This document shows positions 41,866 to 52,556 of a stretch of 64,000 bases of DNA, piece after piece. Below the pieces are notes generated by a model. It was not told where the DNA came from and searched no databases. It worked only from the letters and a program-made list of their open reading frames with translations. The stretch is from Symbiodinium microadriaticum. Its lineage: Eukaryota; Sar; Dinophyceae; Suessiales; Symbiodiniaceae. Positions within the stretch are counted from its first letter, which is position 1, and every line of letters starts with the position of its first letter. Both the position numbers and the translations under genes were made by a program. Location of the stretch: the NCBI GenBank assembly GCA_001939145.1, contig LSRX01000179.1:237768-301767 (forward strand). The letters run 5' to 3'.

Positions 41866-44459
41866 GCCCCCAGAGGAAGCACAAGCCCTGCACCACGGTC
41901 AACGTATGAACTGTGAGCCTCGCAGATACTAAGCAGGTAAGGTACCCCTAAGCCCCAAACCCTAAACCCTAAACCCTTGCGCAGCAAAGAAAGTTCAAGA
42001 GCCCGTGAAGCCCTAATCAACTCGGAGATCCTACGGCTCCAAGAGCCCTGCAGGATCTCAAGCTCTAAACCTCATCCTCCGTGCAGGTTCATGCGCAGTC
42101 ATAAGTGGGGCTATGTGGGGTTTAGGGTATAGGTCCTCTGGGTAAGTCCCGTAAATGTGGGGTTAGCACTATTGTAACCCTACTTTTAACCCTACTTAGA
42201 ACTATCCATGAACGTCGCAAGTAAACCCTACACCCTCAACCCTAAACCTAAACCTAAGCCGTATGACTATAACCCTAAACCCTCCACTCTTAACCCTTAA
42301 CCCTCGACCCCTAAGCCCTAAAACCTAAACCCTAAACCTTAAACCCAAACCTAAACCCTAAGCCCTAACCCTTGACCCTCAAACCCAAACCTAAACTCTA
42401 GACCCTAAGCCCTTCCAGGAGGCTTGGGAAGAGCTGCAGCGACTTGCTGCCGACCCCGCCGAGGCTTTCAAACAAACGATCGCCTTGTTAGGGTTTAGGG
42501 GTTTAGGGTTTAGGGTTGTTGGAGTCGCTTCTGTGGGGATTTTGCGTGGTGTAGGTTTTACAAAACTTTCACAAATTGGGCTTCTTGGTTGCGGTTTAAG
42601 TTTGAGGGGCTAGGTCAGCAAAAAATATTATGGTTTTGAAAGGGGCCTGCTTCAGGGATATGGCTTGAGGCCAGCAGCATTGAAAGAAGGCCTGCAGATA
42701 ACGAAAGTCTAGAATAAACATGTCACAAGTCATGTGAGTGCCAGTGGCGGCAGGCATAAGAATACTGCTTGAGATCCTTGACTGCACCATATGCTCTTAA
42801 ACCTTAAGCCTTTTCCTTCTTTTGAACTGTGCCCTTCTGTTTTCGTTGTTTCTGTGCAGGATGTGTAATGTAGGGTCAAAGCCATCCATTTGTTGCAGTT
42901 TTCTACATTGATGTCAGAACTTAGCGTGACCAGTACCTTCAAGCAAGGAGTGCTCTCATGCTGTTTCCCCGGTGGGCGGGCTAATCAGTCATGGGAGTAC
43001 CATGTACGTCAACGTGGGTTAGACTAACGGTTAGAACTGAAGCCGAAACCAAAAAAAAACTAAACTCTAAACCCTATAAGCCCTAAACTCTTACTCCTAA
43101 AACCTAAACCCCTAAACCCCTAAACCCTAAACCCTAAACCCTACTTGTTTCAAGCCGCCCGCGATTCCCGAAAGGAGCGCTGCTGCCCGAAGATCGTGGC
43201 GAAGGCTGGGGATCTCTGGTTTAGGGTTTAGGGGGCATGTGTCGAACAGTCTTCTTGAGGGTTTTGGGTCTGGGGCTTTAGGGTCAAGGGCCTTTATCGG
43301 CGATGTGTGGGATACTTGAGAACAGCCTATCTGTTTCATTTCGGGGCCTTATTAGCAAGTAGAAGTAGAAGACGGTTCGGGGGTTATCTTGCCGAAAAAT
43401 AGTCCGACTGCACAGCCCCGAAGCTCTCGCAGGCTGCGCCCGAGTAGTCCCAGTGACTGCACTGAACCCGAAAGTATACCCTAAACCATGAACTTAGGGT
43501 TCAGGACTTGGGGAGCCCGAAGACGCAGACATTCCCGTGGTACTCACTCCTATGGAAAAAATTAAAGGGTTTTCGATGTTTGTGGCTTTTTGGAGCTTTT
43601 TGCAGCTTTCAGGGTTTCTGATTTTTTTTGGGGTGTGTCAAGGGCGTTTAGTTTAAGGCGGTTGAGGCTTCTGAAACTCCACTCAGATCAGCTTCGAGGT
43701 TTTGGTGCGGAGAAGGTTTCGGAAGTTTCAGGGGCTGGGGGGGGTGTTTGGGATAGGCTCGAGGGTGTGAGTTGGTGTGGATGTGGGGACAGGCGCTGTG
43801 ATATAGTGGAAAGGCTTAGGATAGTGTATACTTAGGAAGGGGCTGTTGCATAGTTTCCTGATCAATCTGTTGAAGCGTACCAGCAAACTTCCAAAGTCCT
43901 GACTTCAAGCCGAAGCCATTAGTCCCCTAAGTTGCCCCTGAACTGTAAGCCAAAAATCATGGGAATCCGGGGGCATGATCCTTCCAGTTTCCAGGGCCAT
44001 CAACTTCCGGACGCAAGAATCTGAAAAACCCTCAGCCCGAAATCTGTCCAACAGTCGAGGCCATCTCCACCTGGAGAGATCCCCAGTTGGCTGTAAGAAC
44101 GTCTTCCCACTGCTCTAGTATGAAGTGAAATTCCACCAGCCGGCGTTGATGGGTCTCGGCCACAAAGCCGAAGACCAGAAAGACCAGAAAGCCTCCCAAA
44201 CCCTAAATCCCAAAGCTATGTTTTTTCGTTTGTGTGGATCTGTGTCTTTTGCTCCGTCCTTCCGTATATTTATCATATATGTATATATATATATATATAT
44301 ATACATATATACATATATTTACTGTCGAACCAGCACCTGTCATCTGTGACTCCCGACCGTTTTCCATTGCTGTTGAAAGTTCTTTTCACACGGCAACAAC
44401 AGTCATCTGTGACTCCCCACTGTTGCTTCTTTTGGACACGCTCACGCTGGATTAGTTCC
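41866..44459. other. Gene-poor region
   Basis: Holds two telomere-like clusters (42275-42420 with CCCTAAA/CCCTTAA/AACCTAA variants, and 43060-43143), a TA microsatellite at 44275-44320 and no exon that I can support. Confidence 0.5.
42275..42418 (+). repeat. Degenerate telomere-like cluster
   Basis: Roughly twenty units mixing CCCTAAA, CCCTTAA, CCTAAAC and CCCTAAG over about 140 nt. Confidence 0.8.
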
Positions 44460-44984
44460 TCTGGGTTTTCGCCTCCTTAGGGTTTTTTTGTTGGGTAAAA
44501 GGTTCCTCCTGGATTCACTCCTTAGGGTCTTCGTCTTCAGTAAAGGGTTCTTGTTGGATTTACTCTATAGGGTCTTCGTCTTCGGTGAGGGTTCCTGTTG
44601 AGTTCACTCCTTAAGGTTTTCGCTTTCGGTAAACATTCCTGCTGGTTTCACTCCTTAGAGTCTTAAGCGTTTTCGGTAACCGGTTCCGGCTAGATTCACT
44701 CCTCAGGGTTTTGGTCTTCGGCAAATGGTTCCTGCTGGATTCACTCCTTGGGGTCTTCGTCTTCGGTAAAAGGCTCCTGCTGGATTCACTCCTCAGGGTC
44801 TTCGTCTTCGGTAAAAGGTTCCTGCCGGGTTCACTCCTTAAGGTCTTCACTTTCGGTAAAAGATTCCTGCTGCATTCACTCCTTAGGGTCTTCGTTTTGG
44901 GTAAAAGGTTCCTCCTGAACTTTCTCCTTAGGATTTTCGTCTTCGGTAAAAGGTTTCTGCTGGATTCACTCCTCGATAATACCA
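44460..44984. repeat. 45-nt minisatellite
   Basis: Eleven or so units of about 45 nt (GATTCACTCCTTAGGGTCTT-type, then CGTCTTCGGTAAAAGGTTCC-type). The units stay open on both strands. On the minus strand they would read as LPKTKTLRSESSRNL-like repeats leading from a poly-Ser microsatellite frame. There is no start, splice or motif support for a gene, so I list it as a repeat. Confidence 0.85.
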
Positions 44985-45009
44985 CTACCACGACCACGCC
45001 ACGACCACG

Positions 45010-45047
<38 letters not shown>

Positions 45048-45205
45048 GACTACTACTACGACCACGACCACGGCTACGACGACGACGACGACGACGACGA
45101 CTACTACTACTACTACTACTACGACTACGACGACGACCACGACTACGACTACGACTACTACTACTGCTACTACTACTACTACTACTACTACTACCACTAC
45201 TCATA
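44985..45205. repeat. ACT/ACG/ACC triplet microsatellite
   Basis: CTACTACTA runs alternate with ACGACGACG and ACCACGACC runs over 220 nt, immediately continuing from the 45-nt minisatellite. Confidence 0.95.
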
Positions 45206-46735
45206 ATAATAATACAGCTATTAATGAGAACTGAACTACTAGTACACATAGTATGGCGGTACAGACAAAACAGAAAAGGTACATATCAACACGTTTTAAG
45301 AGGCACAGATGAACACAAACAAAGGCAAACACGAGTACCTTTCCCATCGGAAGCTGATATAGGTCTTAGACAATTACAAATCCTATTTTTGGGGGGTTCC
45401 TTATTTTTATATGCATAGTAAACTACACCCCAAAACCCTATTCTAATTATTCAGGCCGCTATGTTTGACAGCAGGCATGCAAAATGCTGTCCCTGGAGCT
45501 GTCGCTAGCACAAGGACGTGCTGGCGTTGTGCAGGACTCCAGCAGGTAGGTGTTGAAGCATGGCTGGAACACGTTTACTGGAGAAGGTCTCCACCCAGGC
45601 CCAAGTTTGTGATTTAGGGGCTTTGGTGGGTCTTCAATGTTGTTTATCAAGGTTCGCATTTAAAGGCTGCAAGGCCGTAGGGATTTTTTTTTGTTTGGAA
45701 GGCTTCCTGTGATGCCCAGCAGGAAGTGCTGCGACACTTCCATGCCTTCGGGTATCCGGCGGACGCAAAGCCCTCGACGCATCGAGAGGCAACGCTCACA
45801 GGACTGCTGTGAGGGTGGGTCCATAACTCTAAACCCCAGGAACTCGAAACCCTGAACTCTAAACCCTAAACTTTACGGCTTCCTTTCCAGCCCACTGCGC
45901 GAAGGAAGCCTAGAACACTGCCAGCTTTCTAGGTCCCACCGCCAACCTGAAAGCCTAAACCCTGTCATTTAGGGGCCTGGTATTTATCCTTTACCGTTTT
46001 GGGGCTTATATGATTTAAAAGTTAACTCTTAGCTATGGTATCCAGCCCGGTCAATATACCCCTAAACTACACTACATCCGAACACGATGCGTGGGCAAAA
46101 TGCTCAATTTAGGGGTCTTTTGTACTCTGTCGTCTGTAGTTGGGACAGGGTTTTAAGATGCTTGAAGTAGAAAGGCATAAATGAGATCAGTATTTGTCGA
46201 GGCTCGCAGTATTTCACGTCGGCAACCACCGGCGCGGAATTGGCTGAATCCGGATAGAGTAAAGGTGGACAATGAACAACGGGTGTTTAAAAGGGGCTGT
46301 GCGCGAAGGTGCCTCTCTGTCACAACAGAGCTGCCATCGAAACAAGACTTATATACGGTCCAGGCTTTAGAGTTGGGTCAATGTTAAACCCCTTAACACT
46401 AAAACCAATATCTACACTAAAAACAACGACGCTAGACCCCATAACCGGTATACATCGGGTTTAGGCTTTGGGCCAACATCCTGTTCACAGATCCTAGGGC
46501 TGCAGGTGCCCAGAAATTAGGTTGACCACATATTCTGCAACCCAGTAAGCCTAGTAACCCATCCCATTATTTTAAGCATCTGGAGTCCTAGAGATGTTGC
46601 ACCCTAAACCTTCTAAGCTTCATCCCGGAATCTATCACTCCATACCCTGACAACTTAAAAACTACAATCCACCCCTGATATGAACCCTAAAAACCGAACC
46701 GCTTTATGTAAACCTAAACCCCCCTAACTCCCCAA

Positions 46736-46786
46736 GTACCTACTATATAGGGCCCTAGGGGCTCTAGTACCCTATATAGTAGGTAC
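46736..46786. repeat. Perfect 17-bp palindrome
   Basis: GTACCTACTATATAGGG (46736-46752) and its exact complement (46770-46786) around a 17-nt loop. Confidence 0.8.
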
Positions 46787-46814
46787 CTGGAGGGTTAGGG
46801 CCTGACCCTACCTG

Positions 46815-46906
46815 TAGTCTCCAATGTAGTTCCTTTTTGGGGTTACCTTTTAGGACCCTGAATATAAATATGGTTAAGCCCAAAAAAGGAACTACAATGA
46901 AGACTA
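46815..46906. repeat. Foldback element, TAGTTCCTTTTTGGG type
   Basis: A 27-28 nt imperfect inverted repeat (46815-46841 against 46879-46906; arm contains GTAGTTCCTTTTTGGG) around about 37 nt. Related arms recur at 50528-50656. Confidence 0.75.
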
Positions 46907-48309
46907 TAAGTAAACCCTGAAGGAGCTTTGCAACTCTGCGGCTTGCGCCTGGAGCGCCTGGGCCAGCGCCGAGCTCTCCGGCAGATCGCAGAGGAATGGA
47001 ACTCGGAGGCGCAGGGCTTTCATTTATTAGAGGATTATATGTTCGGGTTTAATTGGGGTTTAGGGATTAGGGCTTAGGATTATAGGTAAGTATTCCCATT
47101 GTGCAGGGATTTTGTTTGGATTGAAGGAGGTTTGCTCAAGTTCTTTTGCATTGTTGTGAAGCATTGTCAAGGTTCTTGTTGAAGAGTTTTGGATTGCGGA
47201 GTTGTTGTAGGGTTGATGAGCTTGAAATTTTGGGTCTCGGCTATTGGGGTTTCAGTATTCAGCGTGGGTTTGTTGATTTTTGGGCTGCATCAGGGTTGCT
47301 CGTTATGGCTTGCTACGGTCATAGTAAGAACAATAGCCATAACAGCAATAATAGTAGTAAGAACATGAATAACGATAATAGTAATCATAGCAATAATCGC
47401 TTTGATAATAGTAACAACAAAAATGGAGACCCTAAGCATCAGGCAGGCCCTGACGCCGACCTCCTGGAGGATGTTTGCTGCATCACTCAAGGACGATGCT
47501 GGTGTTTAGGGTTTAGAGTGCATACCCTAAACCCTAAACTATAGGGCTTCGCCTGGCATGCCCGAGTTGTGAGAGCCTAAACTATAGCTTAAGGCCTAGG
47601 GTTTAAGGGGTTTAGGGTTCGATGCTTTCGTGCTCGGCTGGATGTTGCTCGTCTCTGGAACATCCGGAAAAAACAATCACCGAACCACAAGCCCTGAGGG
47701 AAAGGAGGGTCATTCGTTTTGCAAGAGAGTCAGGCCATGATGCAGAGAAGAGTGGTGGATGCAACCAAAGGGTGTCAATCCAAAATCTCAAGCCATACAC
47801 TCTAAACCCTGAGCCCCAAAGCAACTCTTATAATTATAATTTAAAGCTTTACACCATCGCTCCCAAGGCCTCAACCTTCCAAAACTCGCGGAGATCTTTG
47901 GTGATGCTTTAACCCGCAGTACAAACTCAGGCGTAAGGCTTATGGGTCCCGGGCTCAGGGTCTAAAGACGTTAGAAGCCGTATGCCCTCATCATCCTCGG
48001 ACCCTTTGCCTGGCACATTTTCGCTTAGGAGCACCGCTGATTTGTAGGGTTTGGGGTGCTTGCACCTTAGAAGAGTGGTTTTGAGGTATATCATTATATC
48101 ATTGTACAATAACAAGATGGGGACTGTAAGGGCATAATGAGATGGAGCCTGTAAGGGCATACTATTGCTAAGGATTCGCAGGCATATACTCGCTTCAGAG
48201 TCTAGGGTTGGGATTTAGTCCCCATTGACGGGGCAGAGTTCAAGTTTTAGAGCTGCAGGTTCGGAGGAGCTGACTGGGCTTGGGGTTTAGATTCTCTTTC
48301 TTTGTACAC

Positions 48310-48390
48310 ACGGTTTAGGGTTTAGGGGTTTAGGGTTTAGGGCTTGGTTGCGAGAGTCCTGGATGCAAAAGGGTTTAGGGTTTAGGGTGC
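48310..48390 (-). repeat. Telomere-like TTTAGGG runs
   Basis: Two groups of TTTAGGG units separated by about 25 nt of unrelated sequence. Confidence 0.75.
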
Positions 48391-49874
48391 TCAAGATTAA
48401 AAGTTTGGCTTGCAAACTTTTCAGCTCCCGGCCCGGCCATCCTTCATCCCAAACACCGTATACCCGAAACCTGGTGTCCTGAATCCGATCCCGGAGCCGC
48501 CTGAGCTTTCCAATATTTAGGGGCCTCACAAAGTCAGTTCAGTAAGGTTTGGGGGTGTTGCATGGGCAGTGGGGACTACACGGCATGCTATTGCTGATGA
48601 TTGCGACCTCTATACACCATCCGACATTAAAGTGGTTGAGTTCCCCGTGCTTCTGGTAGACTAGCAATCCGCAGCTCCGAGACAGAATGTTTTGGGACGC
48701 CGTATGAAGCGCCTCACAATGATTGCAGTGGCCCAGGGCAGCCCACAGCAGCCCCGTCAAACCCCAAAACGCCTTGACGGTATAAGCCCACCTCTTAAAC
48801 TGCCATATCCTATCTTGTTTGTGGGCTTTCTTATTTTAAACTCTAGTAAAGAATCGATGGGGGGCCCTGCAACAGTAGGTTTTGATAGGGCAAGGTAGAC
48901 AAAAAACCCACTGCACCTTTGTAGAGCCACCGACCTCATGAAGCACCGGACCTTAAAGCCCACGACCCTGAGTCCTGAAACCCTTGAAACCCTGGGCCCC
49001 TTACAGAGGAAGCCTTTAAAAAGGACCTCTGCAAGGAATGTTAGTCAGTTCGTCGAAGTCTTAAAGGAACCAACGCCCTAAAACCCCCATGAATCCCACC
49101 TAAACCCTAAAAGCCCCAAGGCTGTAAACCCGCAAACCCCTATACGCCCTAAACCCACAGTTCCGGGCGTTCCTGGAAGGATGCCACACGTCTTGCGCCT
49201 CCCGCTGCTGTGTGGCACGCTGCGGCTGCAAGCATCTTTGCTGCTGATGGCTTGGCTTGGGGTAACCATATAGATTTACTACAAGAGTTTTTAGGCTCTG
49301 GGGGATTTAGTATGGGGTTTGGGGTTTAGCGCTCTAGGGCTTAGGGGTTGTGGGTTCATAGTGCTTCCGGGTTCCATGGATTATATGGTTTGGGGAGGTT
49401 TTTTGGGATCATATAGGACTTGCGGATTTGGGGTTTTAGGAATCCCTACATGAACGGTTTCGGGCTTGAGGATTTGAGGCTTAGCGGTGTAGCAAGAGAT
49501 CTGGCCTCTGCCGCCAGTGCCATGCCGCTGCCCCATCTTTGGATGTTCGGGCTCAGGTGGGTTTCTTTGAGGGTTGCTACAATAAGGGCTTTTACAAGTT
49601 TGCTATAAGGTCTTTTAGCATCCCGGGGTCGCCTGTCTCTCTGGATTTGGACTCGTGTCAATGCCTCAAACCCGAGACTGAGTCGAAACGGAAGACGCAG
49701 AGACCCGATCTCTTGCTGCTGTTACTTTGTGTTCTGCGTGAAATTAACCTATACCCCCTTAATTACGGACTCTACTTCGAAGTATGGGGGCCTCAAAGTT
49801 ATTATGGTGTTAAGGTATACACTCCTTAATGCCAAGGGCTTTCTTGGGCTTGTGCAAGTGCATACACGCGGGGA

Positions 49875-49951
49875 GTTCTCTAAATTAGGTCCCTTTTGAG
49901 AGTACGGCACCTTTAAAAAAGGACCCTAAAAGGGACCCACATTTAGAGAAC
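49875..49951. repeat. Inverted-repeat element, GTTCTCTAAA type
   Basis: GTTCTCTAAATTAGGTCCC at the left and GGGACCCACATTTAGAGAAC at the right form imperfect complementary arms of a 77-nt element. It is the compact relative of 41776-41865. Confidence 0.75.
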
Positions 49952-50011
49952 TACCCATGTGCAACGTACTTCTTCAGCATGACCTATGCTGAGCGCACTT
50001 GAAAGGGCCTG

Positions 50012-50135
50012 TACCCCAGACCGTCCAATATCCCTGCTAAACTAAGGAGCAGGCCGTAAGTCATATTAGGGAGCCTTCTTTAGTTTAAGGTTTATTCCTT
50101 GTTTTGGGGGGATATTGGAAGGTCGGGGTCTGGGT
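50012..50135. repeat. Foldback element with GACCxTCCAATATCCC arms
   Basis: GACCGTCCAATATCCC (50019-50034) pairs with GGGATATTGGAAGGTC (50109-50124) with one mismatch. Pairing extends outward imperfectly. Confidence 0.75.
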
Positions 50136-50527
50136 AGACTGCACTATACAGAGAAGTGATGTCTGTTGCAGAAGCTGCTGCGGCGCTGTCCATTCCAAGC
50201 TCATGTAGCGTAGACAGTCTTCAGCCAACCTAGACGCCCTAAGCAACTCGATAGTTAGCCCAAACCCCTCAAGCCCCTCAACCTTCAAATCCCTAATCTA
50301 GGACATTTTCAGGTGGGTAGTTACCGTTCTCGGAGCCTTTCTAGATGCCTTATAGAAGCCTTATAGAAGCCCTCTATACCCTAAACTCCCCACCTGCAGT
50401 TTCCTTTAACCTAAGCCCCTAAATGCCAACTGCCCAGGTGCTGCTGCAGATGCAGGTGCACCTTACAACTCGAAGACGAGGAGGCCCGCTGTCGAGGATC
50501 CTTTGGGGCTGACTCTACACATAGGCC

Positions 50528-50656
50528 CCCTTATATAAGGAGTTCCTTTTTGGGATTACCTTGTAGGAATAGGCCCCTTAAGGAGTTCCTTTTTGGGATT
50601 ACCTTATAGGACTCTATAATATATATATATATATATATACCATAAAAAGGAACTAC
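50528..50656. repeat. Nested foldback copies, AAGGAGTTCCTTTTTGGGAT type
   Basis: Two direct copies of the left arm (about 50528 and 50578) precede a TA microsatellite (50612-50639) and a right arm (AAAAAGGAACTACTTAGG). The doubled arm looks like a partial duplication or an insertion of one element into another. Confidence 0.65.
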
Positions 50657-50899
50657 TTAGGGGTCTATGGGTACCTAAAGTGTGGAAAGGTTCGGCCTCT
50701 CGTCGTTTGGCTCGCAGCTATCGGAGCGGCTCGGACTTCTCGGTCGTTTTGGGCTGTTTAGGGTTTTGGGGGGTGTTGTTTTGGCGATTGGGGCTCGCCA
50801 TGGTTCCGGACCTAGAAGCTATCAGACAGGGCACTCGATTCCCAGAGAGCCCTTACACCATAATAATATTAAGGCCCCTACAATTTAAGATAGATAGAT

Positions 50900-50934
<35 letters not shown>

Positions 50935-50978
50935 CATATATTCCTTAATTAAGGGGCCTCTTGGGCTCCCTGCCTTAG

Positions 50979-51054
50979 CCCCAAAGAACCTACCTTTTAA
51001 GGACTTCTATAAGGAAGTCAGAACAAGGAGCCCTAAAAAAGGTAGGTCTTTCCG
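50979..51054. repeat. Inverted-repeat element, CCCAAAGAACCTACC type
   Basis: The left arm contains CCAAAGAACCTACC and the right arm GGTAGGTCTTTCC, with 46 nt between the inner arm edges (50995-51040). It serves as the unpatched reference for the array element at 6216-6296. A further right arm occurs at 51126-51148. Confidence 0.75.
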
Positions 51055-51837
51055 GGCCTACAATTTGAGGTATATATTCCCTTATTTCGGCAAGGAATAC
51101 CTTGAACCAAAGGATCCCTAAAAAAGGTAGGTTCTTTGGGGTCCAGGTGGTTTCCGATCCTTTTTTTGCAGCCAAGGAGCTGGCCCCCGCTCGCGCCGCA
51201 GCGCGTGGCGAGGTTTGCGGGGCCTCCCGTGCAAAGGCACCGGGCCTGTTTGAGTAATTAAGGCTTATACGGTTCTATAGGGTTTAGGGGTCTGGGGTTT
51301 AGGGTTTAGGTTTTAGGGTTGCTTCGAATGACCTAATCAATCGCGTACGTTTGATCCTTTAGTAGCCACGAGTGCTGCTGGAGGGTTGCGTTGATGTCTT
51401 GCGGAGTTTCCCGGCTGGTTGCGAGAGTCCTGGATGCAAAAAAGGGGTTAAGGTCTACAGGTTTAAGTAAAGTCTTCGCCTCGGTTTCCTGGCACATGCA
51501 TAGCCCAGGTGTACACGGGTTTAGGGTTTAGGAATTTACTTTCTAAGTTATACGGGCCGTAATCTAGCGGTTTATAAGGCATATTCCTGAACTACCTAAA
51601 CTAAGCGGTACCTAAACCCCATAAACGGCTGCTAGTGTTTTACACACCTGATGCTTCCTTTGATACGTTTATTTCTGCTCGTTTGCTCGTTGTATGCTTT
51701 GTGCGTTTTTGGGGTTGAAGGGGCTTGAAACGGGTCATTCGAGCAGTTTTGTGTGATCCGAGCGCTTTTGTCTTAAACGTGCGCTTTCTGTCTCAAAGGC
51801 TTTTGCACTGGCTTCATTCCTCAAATGTAGTACCCAA

Positions 51838-51995
51838 AACCCTAAGTCCCTTGAACCCCTACCTAAGCCCTAAGTCCCTTGAACCCCTACCTAAACCCTA
51901 AGTTTCTTGAACTCCTACATCCCCAAAGCTTTATTTCAGCCTAACAATGCAAACCATGCATATCCCTAAACCCTAAACCCTAAACCTGGCCTAAA
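51838..51995 (+). repeat. Telomere-like CCCTAA(A/G) cluster
   Basis: Units CCCTAAGTCCCTTGAACCCC repeat twice as a higher-order period, followed by plain CCCTAAA units. Confidence 0.7.
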
Positions 51996-52556
51996 GCCCT
52001 AATGCAATGGCGAGCATTGCTCTTCGGTGATCGGAAGGCGCGAGTTGAGCATCATGAGCATTTGACCATGTGGTAGGACCGTAGGAGCCTTGGCTGGTTT
52101 TGTGCAAGGTCGATCATATCACTTAGGGTGCTCATGTCACTCTAGCCAGGTGGCTCTTGGATTGCTGGATGCCTTCGCCTGTTGATCGAGGCGCACACCA
52201 CCCATGCTACTGCTCGCATGCTCTAGCTCACGTCTTGCAGGGCATGCATGTGCGATCAACTTCAGCTTCTCCATATGCTGTCTTTTCAAGCTGGCACAAT
52301 GCAACATGTTTCGCGAGGGCTAGAGCTAGAATGTCCATGCATGCTTCACAATTTGCTGTGTAGGGTCGGAGAAGTTAACTAGTTAACCTATCCATTGCAA
52401 GCCATGGATGAGACTCCCAGGGCAGGGGCAACGGATTTGGCCCGGGCTTGGGAAAGCAACAGTACAGTGCGTCGCCGTGCACATGTCTACCAGCTGGTGC
52501 TCTTGATGCATTAGCCTACACCGCATAGCAGTTTAAACAATACCATACGATAGCCA

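Larger units (their letters stand above)
45206..52556. other. Gene-poor region with many palindromic elements
   Basis: No convincing exon. It contains at least six palindromic or inverted-repeat elements (listed separately), AAT-type imperfect repeats at 47320-47420, TTTAGGG runs at 48310-48390 and CCCTAAA runs at 51838-51995. Confidence 0.5.

Noticed and set aside
44611-45249. Protein of 212 residues with poly-Ser and LPKTKTLRSE repeats
   Set aside because: The open frame follows from a 45-nt minisatellite and a triplet repeat whose length is a multiple of three; the opposite strand is equally open, and no start context, splice site or motif was seen.
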